Part shown: piece after piece, positions 12,073 through 22,439 of the stretch
How the letters are laid out: every line of letters begins with the position of its first letter
Numbering within the stretch: the first letter of the stretch is position 1
Source: Amaurobius ferox
Lineage: Eukaryota; Arthropoda; Arachnida; Araneae; Amaurobiidae
DNA: 64,000 nucleotides
Reading direction: 5' to 3'
NCBI GenBank assembly: GCA_951213105.1
Contig: OX578146.1
Coordinates: 111,219,695 to 111,283,694 of the forward strand
The notes under the pieces: generated by a model
Database searches by the model: none
Seen by the model: only the letters and a program-made list of their open reading frames with translations
Told to the model about the DNA's origin: nothing
Translations under genes and position numbers: made by a program

Positions 12073-13638
12073 AAAATTCTATCTAGTTCTAGATTTTTTT
12101 GACAACAAAGCCGGATATAGAATTTTGTGAAAATCCATTATTATTTGTGGCCGCTATCGTGTACAAAAAAAATTGACTACAAACATACAAACAGATAGAA
12201 GGACGTTACTCCAAAAATAGCTTAAATCATATATTGGCATTAAAATCTCGAAATCGAAAATTTTCTTTCGATTATGACAAAAACAATACTTTCCCAATTC
12301 TGTGTATGAAAAGTAAAACTGTACAATGCTGAATTACCATGCACATTATATAACGATAACGTAGAAATATGGTGAGATTCTAATAATGAGTTGAGATTTT
12401 TCTTCAGATGTAACTGTGTTCGGAATTGCTATAGATGCTTTAGAACTATGAAACAAAATGGATTCTAAATTTGTAGTTTCCTTTTTCGCTTTCTATTTCT
12501 ATTTTTACATCTGATTTATTTGCAGTTCCATAGTATAGAATCAGGGGTAAATCATACACCAATCAAAGTCCAAACACAGTCCTTGACTTGACGTTTAGCG
12601 TTTATGGAATAATGATACAGCATTTATCACCTTTTCTCATCCTCTTGAAATAGGGAAAAATAAAATCCCCAACTGTCGTGAAAAATCCCTAAATGTCGTG
12701 AAGGTTTCTCTTTACTCGGACGATAAAAATGAAAAATACTTTTTTATTATAAAACTTTTATTGCTTGTTGATACAAAGCTGATGAGCTAAAAGTTTCAAA
12801 ATACCAAAGGTGAATCAATTGAATGGGGTTGATTTTCGAAGGAATAATTTGAGATTCGGTTATGTCAGAATGGAATAAGCAATAAAAAATCGCAGTCATG
12901 ATGACATCCTTAATTACGAAAGTACAACACATTATTTTGACTTAGTATCCCAAAATATTTGGCTTCTTGAATATAAATAATTGGAAAAACGTTCAATATC
13001 TGGATAAGGGTGTATATCTACAAATTTTTAGTGAAATTCGTATTCTAATGCAAACTTTTCGTTTAAATTAAAATGATTGTTTCTCAACAAGTTTCACTTT
13101 AGTGGCTTAGATTTATAAGTTAAAAAAATATTTGAAAATTTTGGGTTTGCGAATTAGTCAACATCTTTCAGATAGAGATATTACTATTAATTCCTATTAC
13201 CCACAGATTATAAATATAGCGCCAAATTGCATTTTAGTGAATCACGGGATTTAAGATACACCATTGCAACAAATTATTTATCTCTGTCACGCATATATGG
13301 ACATACTTATATGCATGCACATATGTAAACATACATCCATTAACTTTCTAAGAAAAGATCCTAGAGTCCACACATTAGCTCTATCTATAGTAAAGTGATT
13401 ATGCTTGATCGAATAGAAGGGATTACAGCGCCATCTAGAAGAGAATTTAAAATGTTAGGATAACGTTCTTTGTCACACAATGAGATAGCTGCTAATAGCC
13501 AATTCCAAAGCTGTAGAGCATTATAATGAGTAGACATCTACGATAAAACGGTTACAGAATGTATTTATTTGACACACTAATCTTACTGGCAAATATATTC
13601 AAGAATTCTGAAAATACAACACTTGCATTCAAAGGATA
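12073..13638. other. AT-rich DNA, no gene seen
   Basis: No recognisable gene or repeat. Short frames here (for example 12747-12932) look random. Confidence 0.5.
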
Positions 13639-13939
13639 TTAACCTTTTGCTTACGGGTGGGACAGTGTCAATCTCAAACGAAGAACCTCTCAAAAAGACA
13701 GGTATTTATTTGACATACCCTATCCCAAACAGTTCAATCCGCCTTTGCAGACATTGACGTCCTTTTGCTTAAGGGTGGGACAGTGTCAATCTCAAACAAC
13801 GCCAATGTCTGCACGCCATGGACGCCAATGTCTGCAAAGGCGGATCGAACTGTTTGGGATAGGGTATGTCAAATACCTGTCTTTTTGAGAGGTTCTTCTT
13901 TTGAGATTGACGCTGTTCCACCCGTAAGCAAAAAGTTAA
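13639..13939. mobile_element. piggyBac-like hairpin MITE with TTAA target duplication
   Basis: Near-perfect inverted repeat with arms of about 115 bp (13643-13757 and 13825-13935). The element lies between two TTAA tetranucleotides (13639-13642 and 13936-13939). Its ends read CCTTTTGCTTACGGGTGG and the inverse, which fits the CC-T-rich start of piggyBac-type termini, whose transposases duplicate TTAA. The loop contains a second direct copy of the terminal sequence (13762-13797) and a doubled CGCCAATGTCTGC motif. No protein is encoded, so it is non-autonomous. The frame at 13765-13995 is just the palindrome read through. Confidence 0.75.
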
Positions 13940-14759
13940 TGTACAGTCTGTTGGGAATGCCCTCTGTCAGGAGAGACATTGCACTTTTGAATTGAAAATA
14001 ATATTACCCCGCAATTTGAAAAATATTTCAGGTGTCATTGTGCTTACGACTTTTTGACAAGTATTTATTGACTTCTATATACGCGTTACGTCCGTTATTT
14101 ACATAGATACTTACTAATTAAACACTTTTTCATAACTGTGTAGTTGACATTTCTATATAGATTTGCCTTCGAGTTCATTATTCTAACTTTTAAATTCTCC
14201 ACTAGGTGCACTGCAATCACTGTTGTTCGATCGGGCGTAGTCACTTTACTATATATAAACCTAACGTGCAAATTCATGGATCCTTTTTTACAAAATTATT
14301 GGGGTGCTAGAAACCATGTATAGGTGCACACAGACATCAATCAACTCGAAACGCCTGGTTTGTATTGAGTGATTCTCAAAACGTGCAAATCTCCCGGAAA
14401 CGCAAATTTGCATTTTCAGTTTCGGCACTGTATCACTTTACAGTGTATGTGGGAAATGTTAAAACCGATTTAAATACCACATTTTTTATTAAATATCGTA
14501 TACCACATACTTTTTTTCAAAATTCTAGACATTCCAATTTACATGACAACAATTTTTATAAACAATCTCTCTTGATAACGAAGATCTACATTTAATTACA
14601 TATCCCCCTACACTAAAACTTTACCCCCAACAATTCCCTAGATTAACACGGTTATATAAAATCACCCACCGTAAATGCTTATCCATTAAGTCCAAGATTC
14701 TGTATCTCCAAACTAAACTTTAGTTTCAAAAAATAATTAAACGCCTTTTGCGGACTAAT
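13940..14759. other. AT-rich DNA, no gene seen
   Basis: No domain or repeat recognised. Frames at 14095-14277 (minus) and 14365-14595 (plus) have no recognisable content. Confidence 0.45.
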
Positions 14760-15055
14760 CCTCTACAGTACATTTCTGCCTAATGATTAATTTCATCTTA
14801 ATATCTTTGTCTCCTGCTGCGACAGAAAAATGGACGTGTTGCTTGCTCTGTTTATTCTTCGAGACACAACAAATGAGTCCGTCAAGTAGAACTGTAACTT
14901 TGCGGCGCCGACGACATTCAACAGTTTGTCTAGACTGGCAGTTCCCCAGAATTCCTTCCCTCACTAAACTTAACCCACCCCCAGAGAGTTTTATAAATTC
15001 TGAGATACGGAGAGTGTTAAATAACCCGATTTTCCACCTTGAACATGCGTAGAAA
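14760..15055. repeat. Interspersed repeat R3, copy 1
   Basis: Shares the words GCGCCGAC, CATTCAACAG, TCTAGACT and GGCAGTTCCCCAGAATTC with 28010-28250 and, more weakly, with 19850-20008. It is a moderately GC-rich family with no coding potential that I recognise. Ends are not defined. Confidence 0.6.
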
Positions 15056-15159
15056 TTATTAGAAATACAATAAGAGTATGAAACAGAAAGAAATGGTAAT
15101 GCTTTCTCAATTAAAACCGCGAAGAACTTTTTACAATTTGATGAAATTGTCGTCAAAAT

Positions 15160-15565
15160 ATATGTGGATTAAAGTTAAGTAAAGCAGAATAAAACAAAAG
15201 CAAAATAATAGTAAAAAAAATCAGGTAAAATAAATAGAAAAAAATTACAAATAAATATAAAGGTAAAGATAAATAAAAATAAAGGAAAGTAAAAAAAATT
15301 AAATTATTAAAAAAATGAATAGAAATAAAATAAATGCGAAATAAAATAAATACGGAATTAGTTTTACGTAAAATAAAATAAATGTAAAATAAAATAAATG
15401 CAAAATAAAATAAATACAAAATAATATATATGCGAAAATAAAATATATACAAAATAAAATATATGCAAAATACAATCCATACAAAATTAAATATATGTAA
15501 AAGAAAGTATGTGCAGAACAAAATTGATAGCAAAAACAAAATGAGTATTTTTTGTTTATTTTGTT
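15160..15565. repeat. Low-complexity AAATAAAATAA-rich tract
   Basis: Degenerate short-period repeat of A-rich words (AAAATAAAATAAATGC and variants). The minus-strand frame through it encodes only F/Y/I/L-rich repeats and is not a gene. Confidence 0.85.
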
Positions 15566-16190
15566 TTATCAATAAAGGCTTATATTTTCTGCATGTAAAA
15601 ATAGTTTGTTATACCGCGAAAAGTATTTAATTGTAAAATTCCAGATTAAAAGAATTATAAGGTCGGTAAATGCATGAAGAATTTTCCAAGGAAAGCTATA
15701 TCAAATATAATTTATATTCTAAACAAATTATGAAACCTGAGCATACTCTTAAGTGTAAGCAAAATCTATAAACCTGCTGGCGACAACCCTACACTGCAAT
15801 TCTATACTTAAGCAGATTTTGTAAAAACTACTACCAATACAAGCTAAATTTACACTATAATTGCTGTTATACAAAAACAAAGTTCCTTTTCAGATGTAAC
15901 TGTCGTTACTTGTCGTATATGCAGGTGCTAGGATTATTTTGCTTGCACTCGGAACATTGACTTGGAATTTCGTCGAGAAAACACCCATATTTGACTCTGT
16001 TCTCAAGGATGCGTACATGATTTCTATAGAATTTTCAGCGAAATTTGTGTTTCGTTCTAGAGAATCCCAAACATTAAATTCATATCTATTTAACTTGCCT
16101 CATAGTTTGATAAGATTCAATAAATGAGAAAATAAACATTTTTAAAGAAAAGAAAATAAGTCTTAAAGAAAATCACTCTTTCTTTATTCT
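15566..16190. other. AT-rich DNA, no gene seen
   Basis: No feature recognised; the frame at 15939-16127 lacks any domain. Confidence 0.4.
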
Positions 16191-16893
16191 ACAGGATGAT
16201 CGAAAAGTCGTAAACACCGAATATTAAAATCATGTGCCTAGAAAATTCAATAGTGGAATGTTTTTCTGTTGGGGGGCACTAATATATACTAAAAATATAT
16301 CTGAAATTATCGTCGGATGATAATATCAGACTTCGTTTTTATCGATTGAAGAACATGGCGTTTTTTAGAGTGAAAAACGTTTTTAATTTTAGAGCAATAT
16401 TCCTCTAGTCATTTCTATGAGAGTGTCATTGAAGAGTTTAAGAAGAAGTACCAATTCTCTAAAACCCCTAACAATTCAACAATTACGAGGCTAGTAAACC
16501 GTTTTCGAGACACTGAATCTGTTGTAGACGAAGTAAGAACATGGAATTCTCTTTCTAATTTAAATAAACTGTCTGAAATACAGATTGCTTTGTCGAAACT
16601 CTTCCATGTATTCTTCTGAAACTTTGCCAATTTCTCAGAATGACTAAAAAAACTGTTGCTCTAAAATAAATATCCTTTTATTTTGAAAAAACGCCATGTT
16701 CCTGGATTAATAAAATAGATGTCTGAAATTATCGTCTAGCGTATACACGCAGACAATATTTCAGATATATTTTTGAGGGTATAATAGTGCCACCTAACTT
16801 CAAAAAATTGTATTACATTAATTTATTCGTACATTATCTATACTATTAATATTATTTCAACATTTGATATGAACGACTTTTTAATCACTCTAT
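16191..16893. mobile_element. Short DNA transposon derivative with nested inverted repeats
   Basis: The outer ends are roughly inverse: CAGGATGATCGAAAAGTCGT at 16192 and the inverse of AGAGTGATTAAAAAGTCGTT at about 16890. Inside, a second inverted pair spans about 16275-16410 and 16640-16795, sharing AAAATATATCTGAAAT and AACATGGCGTTTT with their complements. The centre holds a remnant of a transposase N-terminus. I read it as an internally deleted mariner/Tc1-superfamily derivative, possibly two nested elements. Boundaries are uncertain. Confidence 0.55.
16392..16619 (+). pseudogene. Transposase N-terminal helix-turn-helix remnant (DUF4817-like)
   Basis: A 76-codon open stretch without a start codon. 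Residues 9-45 read ESVIEEFKKKYQFSKTPNNS followed by TITRLVNRFRDTESVVDEV. This matches the DUF4817 helix-turn-helix pattern that opens many arthropod mariner-like transposases, where it binds the terminal inverted repeats. After the helix-turn-helix the sequence no longer looks like transposase and stops at 16617-16619, so the catalytic DDE domain is missing. It lies inside the inverted-repeat element 16191-16893, consistent with an internal deletion derivative that depends on transposase supplied elsewhere. The family assignment comes from motif recognition only; a short chance similarity is possible but unlikely given the consecutive match. Confidence 0.6.
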
Positions 16894-17072
16894 ATAACAA
16901 AGTACTGCATTTAAAAAAAGTAACAGACGCTCTATATTAATATTTAGACCTTAACAGTTCTTCCAATCAACATGTTAATTCAAACTTTCACACCGTCTTA
17001 AACTTCTATTGAATTCAGAAGGTCTTTATCAGCAAAGAAGGCGTCATCTTTTTCAGAATAATATTAAAAATA

Positions 17073-19806
17073 CACTATATGATCAAAAGTATCCGGACAC
17101 TTTGGATGTTAGAATGTTTTTCGAATTTCTAAACAAATACTTGGCGAAATGTTCTGTAACTTTGACGATGTAAAGAACATGCTTGAACGCACACTTTGCA
17201 GTAAAGTTTCGGTGACTTGTGCATACAGGGGACCACTAAGATATTGAAAAGGGGAGAAAATATATTTGATCACCTTGTATCATAAAAAGCTGGAAATGAT
17301 TTGTAACTTTCACAAAATAGTTAACTAGCTTTGTTCAATGTGTTTAAGCATTTACGTTAAATAAAAACTTATATTCACGAAGGTATAAACGTTTCTTTAA
17401 AAAATACCAAATTTTGTTACATGTTTTTTGATTACAATATCCATAGGCTTCAATCAAATTTCACGAAACTTACAGAACATTTGTCAACGTCCAAAACAAA
17501 CATTATGCTTCAATTGAAAATTAAAGCATTGAATATACGATACGATATAAACATTTGAAGAAACTAAGTTTTTACTGCACAGGCGCGAAACATAGCAATA
17601 GTTTTCTTTCTTGATTCTGTAGTGAAAACTGTAGGGCAACTGCTATAAAAAAATCCACTGGAATATCGTGAAAATTCACAAATATATCTACGATATAGTG
17701 ATCAGTTATTCTCTAACTCTCTGAAAGTACCTGTATGATAAAGGTTTTTTCACAAATTGGCATTTTGCAAATTCATCGGACACCCTTGTTCTGAAAATGA
17801 ACTAGTCCAATTTTATGCAAATAATAATCAAAAGTCTCCGGACACCCCTGTACGTGGTGGATTCTGCCAGTGACGTTAAATTTCTAGCTCTCAGACAAGT
17901 ATAAAAGAAGTCAGACAAGTTAACAAATTTAATTTCAAAGCCAGAAATGTAAAATGGGAGGAAAACGCGAGCTAAATGAGTTTGAACGTGGTCAAGTGAT
18001 TAGTTGTCACCGCTGTGGAAAATCTGTTCATGAGATTTCGGTCATGTTACAAGTGGCCTGTTCTACCGTAAATGATGCTATCGTTAAGAGGAAACGTACA
18101 GGTGCTACAACTGTGCAAGCAAGACCTGGTCGATCATTCCGTCTAGTAGAAAGCGATCGCAGAGTGTTGAAGAGCACTGTGAAAGCGAACCGCATGCAAT
18201 CGGCGAAAATAGTTTGTTCGGAATTTCAGGAAGCTTTTGGATGCAACGTCAGCACAATGACAATTCGTCAGGGGCCGCGAAGTTTTTGTTTTCATGGGCG
18301 AGCAGCTACATATAAATCAAGCATTACCGCAACCAATGCCAAGCTTCGCTTACAGTGGAGCGAAGCGAGCAAAACATGGAGCCTTCAGAAATGGCGTCAA
18401 GTGTTATGGAGCAACGAATCACTGTACACTGTCTGGCAATCAAATGATAGAGTCTGGGTGTGGAGAATGCCGGGTGAACGCCTTTTACGCGACTGTATTA
18501 TTCTGCAAGTTAAGTTTGGTGGTGGAAGCATAATATATTGGGGCTGTTTCTTATGGTTCGGGCTTGGCCCTCTTATTACTGTGAAAGGAATTCTGAAGAC
18601 GGACGGATATCTCGACATTTTGGACAATTCCATGCTGCCTGCATTATGGCAACAGTTTGAAGTGGGTCCATTCTTGTTTCAACAAGATCGTGCTCTTGTC
18701 CACAAAGCACGGACTGTGTAGAGCTGGTTTGTTGACATGGATGTTGAGGAATTGGACTGGCCTGCTCAGAGCCCAGACTTCAATCTCACAGAAACCTATG
18801 GGATGAATTGGAACGTCGACTGCAAGCTAGGCCAAAACGCCCCACATCGACGGCAGAGCTGACTAGTATTTTTTAAAAAAGAATGGGGTGCAATTCCTGC
18901 TGCAGCATTCCCGAAACAAGTGGATAGCCTCCCTGATAGAGTGGCAGCCGTCATTGTAGCAAAAGGTGGCCCCACTTCATACTAATTTGTGACTTTTCCG
19001 AAGGAAAAGCAAAACATACAGCTGTCCGGATAGCTTTGATGATGTATATGTATTTAATATATTTGTTAATTTTATTTACTCCAGTTTAACTATCCTATGA
19101 TTTAGAATTTAAAATGTAAATTTGTGGAAAACTCCTTATCATCCAGGTATTTTCAGAGAGTCAGAGAAAAACTGATCACTATATCGTCGATATCTTTGTA
19201 AATTTTCACGATATTCCAGTGCATTTTTTTATAGAAGTTGCCCTACAGTATTCACTACAAATTCATTAAAGAAAACTATTGCTATATTTCAGGCCTGCGC
19301 AGTAAAAACTTAGTTTCTTCAAATGCTTATATCTCATCGTATATTCATTGCTTTACTTTTCAATTGAAGTATAATGCTTTTCTTGAACGTTGACAAATGT
19401 TCTGTAAGTTTCGTGAAATTTGATTGAAACCCATGGATATTGTAAGCAAAAAACATGTAACAAAATGTGTTCTTTTTTTTTAAAGAAACGTTTATATCTT
19501 CATGAATATACGTTTTTGCTTTACGAAAATGCTTATACACATTGAATAAAGCTAGTTAACTATTTCGTGAAAGTTACAAATCATGTCCACCTTTCTATGA
19601 TACAGGGTGATCAAATATATTTCCCCCTTTTTCAGTATCTTGGTGATCCCCTAAATGCACAAGTCACCGAAACTTTACTGCAAAGTGTGCGTTCAAGCAT
19701 GTTCTTCACATCGCCAAAGTTACAGAATACTTCGCCAAGTATTTGTTTAGAAATTCGAAAATCATTCTAACATCCAAAGTGCCCGGATACTTTTGATCAT
19801 ATAGTG
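17073..19806 (+). mobile_element. Tc1-like transposon with ~0.7-kb terminal inverted repeats
   Basis: The element runs from CACTATATGATCAAAAGT to its inverse and is flanked by TA on both sides (17071-17072 and 19807-19808), the target duplication of the Tc1/mariner superfamily. Inverted arms extend about 700 bp (17073 to about 17776; about 19104 to 19806) with scattered mismatches. A second, inner pair of similar ends (CAAAAGTCTCCGGACACC at 17828 and an inverse GTCCGGATAGCTTTGATG at 19023) closely brackets the transposase. This suggests a standard 1.2-kb Tc1-like unit within longer arms. Confidence 0.88.
17954..18985 (+). pseudogene. Tc1-like (IS630 superfamily) transposase, inactivated
   Basis: Encodes the DDE enzyme that cuts out and reinserts the element. 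The first 255 codons are open (17954-18721) and start at ATG 17954. Residues 5-50 form the first helix-turn-helix (NEFERGQVISCHRCGKSVHE), and residues 51-130 the second DNA-binding half. The catalytic core reads VLWSNES (about 150-155), where the first aspartate of the usual WSDES is replaced by Asn; FQQDRALVHKA (about 241-251) carries the second Asp. A stop at 18719-18721 follows. Beyond it DWPAQSPDFNLTE is still readable, but the third acidic region is frameshifted just before LWDELERRL. The tail EWGAIPAAAFPKQVDSL ends at TAA 18985. With the loss of the first Asp, a nonsense codon and frameshifts, it cannot be active. Family-typical length is about 340 residues. Confidence 0.92.
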
Positions 19807-19849
19807 TACTTTGTATACTTAGCGACTTATCTGTATAATGGATAATTTC

Positions 19850-20008
19850 TTCACATTTCTCCCACTTACTCTTCTATTGATAGAAAAAGTAACATGCTGT
19901 TGCCTTTTTTCTCTTTCTGCGCAACAAATGCTTCCACCAAGTTGACTAAGTGTCGCCGACAACAACCAACAGTTAATGTCTAGGCCTCTGAATTCTTTAT
20001 CTCATTAA
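19850..20008. repeat. Interspersed repeat R3, copy 2 (interrupted)
   Basis: Contains GTCGCCGACAACAACCAACA, TCTAGGCCTCTG and AATTCTTTATC in the same order as the copies at 14760 and 28010. The copy stops exactly where the Mutator-like element begins at 20009, so it seems to be the insertion target. Confidence 0.55.
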
Positions 20009-20627
20009 GGGGGCATAGGACCTTTAAACCTTCAAAAAATCGATTTTTCAATTTTATTTTATTCTGAATATTTGAACATTTCTGAACACTGTGCAAAAAA
20101 CCGTATTCAAAAATTCGCATTATTTCGAAAGTTATGAGCTTTTATGCAACATACACTTTTGAAAAATTTTTCATGTCAGCCATCGCCGCCATTTTTAAAG
20201 GGACATCACTGTTTGTTTATGTTTGCAGTCTGCTGATGTGTCACGTAAATCTAATACTTTTTCCACCACCATGTCTTAATTATTTATTTAATTATTTCTA
20301 CAGCAGTAGGAAGGCAACTACTCACCTCTACTGAACTTCTCAGCCCAGTTTGTTTATATTCTAGTGCTGTTAACTTGTTTACAACGTGGAGAATTTCTTC
20401 TGAGTTTCGCAATTTCTTTTCATTATATTTTCTTACTTTTTACGATTGATTTTCTGCATTTATGTTGTTTAAGCATAAGAACTTTGAACTAAAATACAGT
20501 TAATCTATTTTATAAGTATACATTACAAACTTCTTCACGTTTGCATATTTATTTGTGTAAACTTCAACGTACAAGACTGTTTGGTGCAATTTTTTAATAT
20601 AAACTTTTTGCTTTTTGCTTTCTAATA

Positions 20628-22411
20628 ATGGATACACCGGCAACTAAATCTCGTTCTGGTAAAAGAACGAAAAGAAGGCGTTTTCAAGGAAATATGTATG
20701 TAATTAAAAACAAAAACAATCCGAAAGTGTTCGAACGGCAAAATGTTGACTCTACGCCTAAGCTAAGTGCTTCAAGTAAAAAACTGTTCAGCTCAAAAGA
20801 TGAACTTTCAGTTGATAAGTCATATATTTCATCTGAAGGACATGAATATAGAATGGTTAATATATCAGTACTTTTCAAGGAGCTTGCAAATGTTTTGTGC
20901 TGTAAAATATGTCATGGAACAATAAATATACTTGAAAAATCTTCAATGGGTTTAGCATCCACATTTCTTGTATATTGTGATAGCTGTGATGAACTAAAGT
21001 CTGTGAAAAATACAAAAATGCTTGGTGTTAAGAAAAATATTCCAGGAATAAACAGAAGGAGCTGTGTTTTCTATGCAATGTATAGGACAGGGTTTATCGG
21101 CTTTATCTACTTTTTGTTCTACTATGGGTCTTCCAGCGCCTGTTTCTCAGAAATCATATAATAAAATTAATCACAGGATTTTAAATGCCACATCTGTTGT
21201 AGCTAAATCTTCAATGAAAACTGCTATCCAGGACGAAAGAGAATTATCAAATGGATCGAAAGATATTACTGTAGGTGGAGATGGTAGTTGGAAAACTAGG
21301 GGGCATTCGTCTCTTGTAGGTGTGTGTACACTAATCGGAGCAGAAAGCGGGAAAGTTATTGAAATCAAAGTAATGTCTTCTTTTTTAAAGGTTGCAACAG
21401 CTATAGAAGTAAGAAAAGTGGCCCTCGGTTTGAAAAGTGGAAAAAGAATCATAAAATAGTGTGTTCAAAAAACCATTCGGGTAGTGACGGAAAAATGGAA
21501 TGTTACGCATATTCAACAGATCAATTGAAGACCATGGTGTTCGGTACAAATTTTATATTGGTGATGGTGATACGAAAACATTTTCACAAATATCGAATAG
21601 CAAACCATATGGAAATGAAATAGCGGTTGAAAAACTTGAATGCACAGGTCACATTCAAAAAAGAATGGGAACTCGTTTGAGAAAGCTGAAAACCCAGATG
21701 GCTGGAAAGAAGCTATCAGATGGAAAGACAATTGGAGGAAAGGGCCGGCTGACGGAAGCCAATATTCAAAAATTGACTTCCTACTATGGAAATGCAATTC
21801 GTGGAAACAAAAATGATTTATTTAAAATACGACAAAGCATATGGGCTGTATGGATGCATATGGTATCCTCTGACAGTGACTCACAACAGTTTTTTTGTCC
21901 TAAGGGACCAAATACTTGGTGTAAGTACAACCATGCAGCATACTCGAACACAGTATCAAACTTCAAGCATAAGAACTCCCTCCCAAAACCTGTCATGGAG
22001 TTGGTAAAACCAATATTTAAAGACCTTTCAGACCCAAATCTATTGAAACGCTGTCTTGGAGGGAGAACTCAAAATCCTAATGAGTCTTTAAACTCCCTCA
22101 TATGGAAATATTGCCCGAAAAATATAAATACTGGGAGAGAAATTGCACAAATAGCAACAAATATTGCCAGTATAACATTCAATGATGGTGGTAACGGTAT
22201 AATAAAAATTATGAATGCTTTAAATTTGAGTATAAACAGAAATTTACTAAATGTTTTGCATCTGAGTGATAAGAAACGGATACACGAAGCAGATTTTCGA
22301 GCCTCTAGCAGTACATATAAAGTTCGAAAAGCTCGTAAAAGGCAGAAAACATTTGATTTTCAACGACAAGAGGAAGAGGAAGGAATTACTTATGCGTCTG
22401 GTGCATTTTGA
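20628..22411 (+). pseudogene. Mutator-like transposase, frameshifted
   Basis: Transposase of the Mutator-like type abundant in spider and other arthropod genomes. The start is ATG 20628. The N-terminus is basic (KRTKRRR, residues 12-18), followed by a zinc-binding pair (CKIC 92-95, CDSC 117-120). After a small deletion near 21077 the frame shifts to 21064-21459, with VGGDGSWKTRGHSS; a second frameshift around 21385-21500 leads to 21500-22411, with YIGDGDTKTF and, later, QNPNESLNSLIWKYCP. I infer the aspartates in GGDGSW and GDGDTK and the glutamate in PNESLN as the DDE triad. Then come RKARKRQK and an acidic QEEEEG tail, and a stop at 22409-22411. Total length, about 590 codons when the frames are added, fits the family. 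It is a recently damaged copy: most of the sequence is still readable, but it cannot give a full protein. Confidence 0.88.
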
Positions 22412-22439
22412 TGCTACATTAGATATAACGCAGGATGTA

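Noticed and set aside
15153..15572. 139-codon minus-strand frame rich in Phe, Tyr and Ile
   Set aside because: It is translation of a low-complexity AAATAAAATAA tract.
18294..18633. Additional frames on both strands within the Tc1-like element
   Set aside because: They are shadows of the transposase reading frame.
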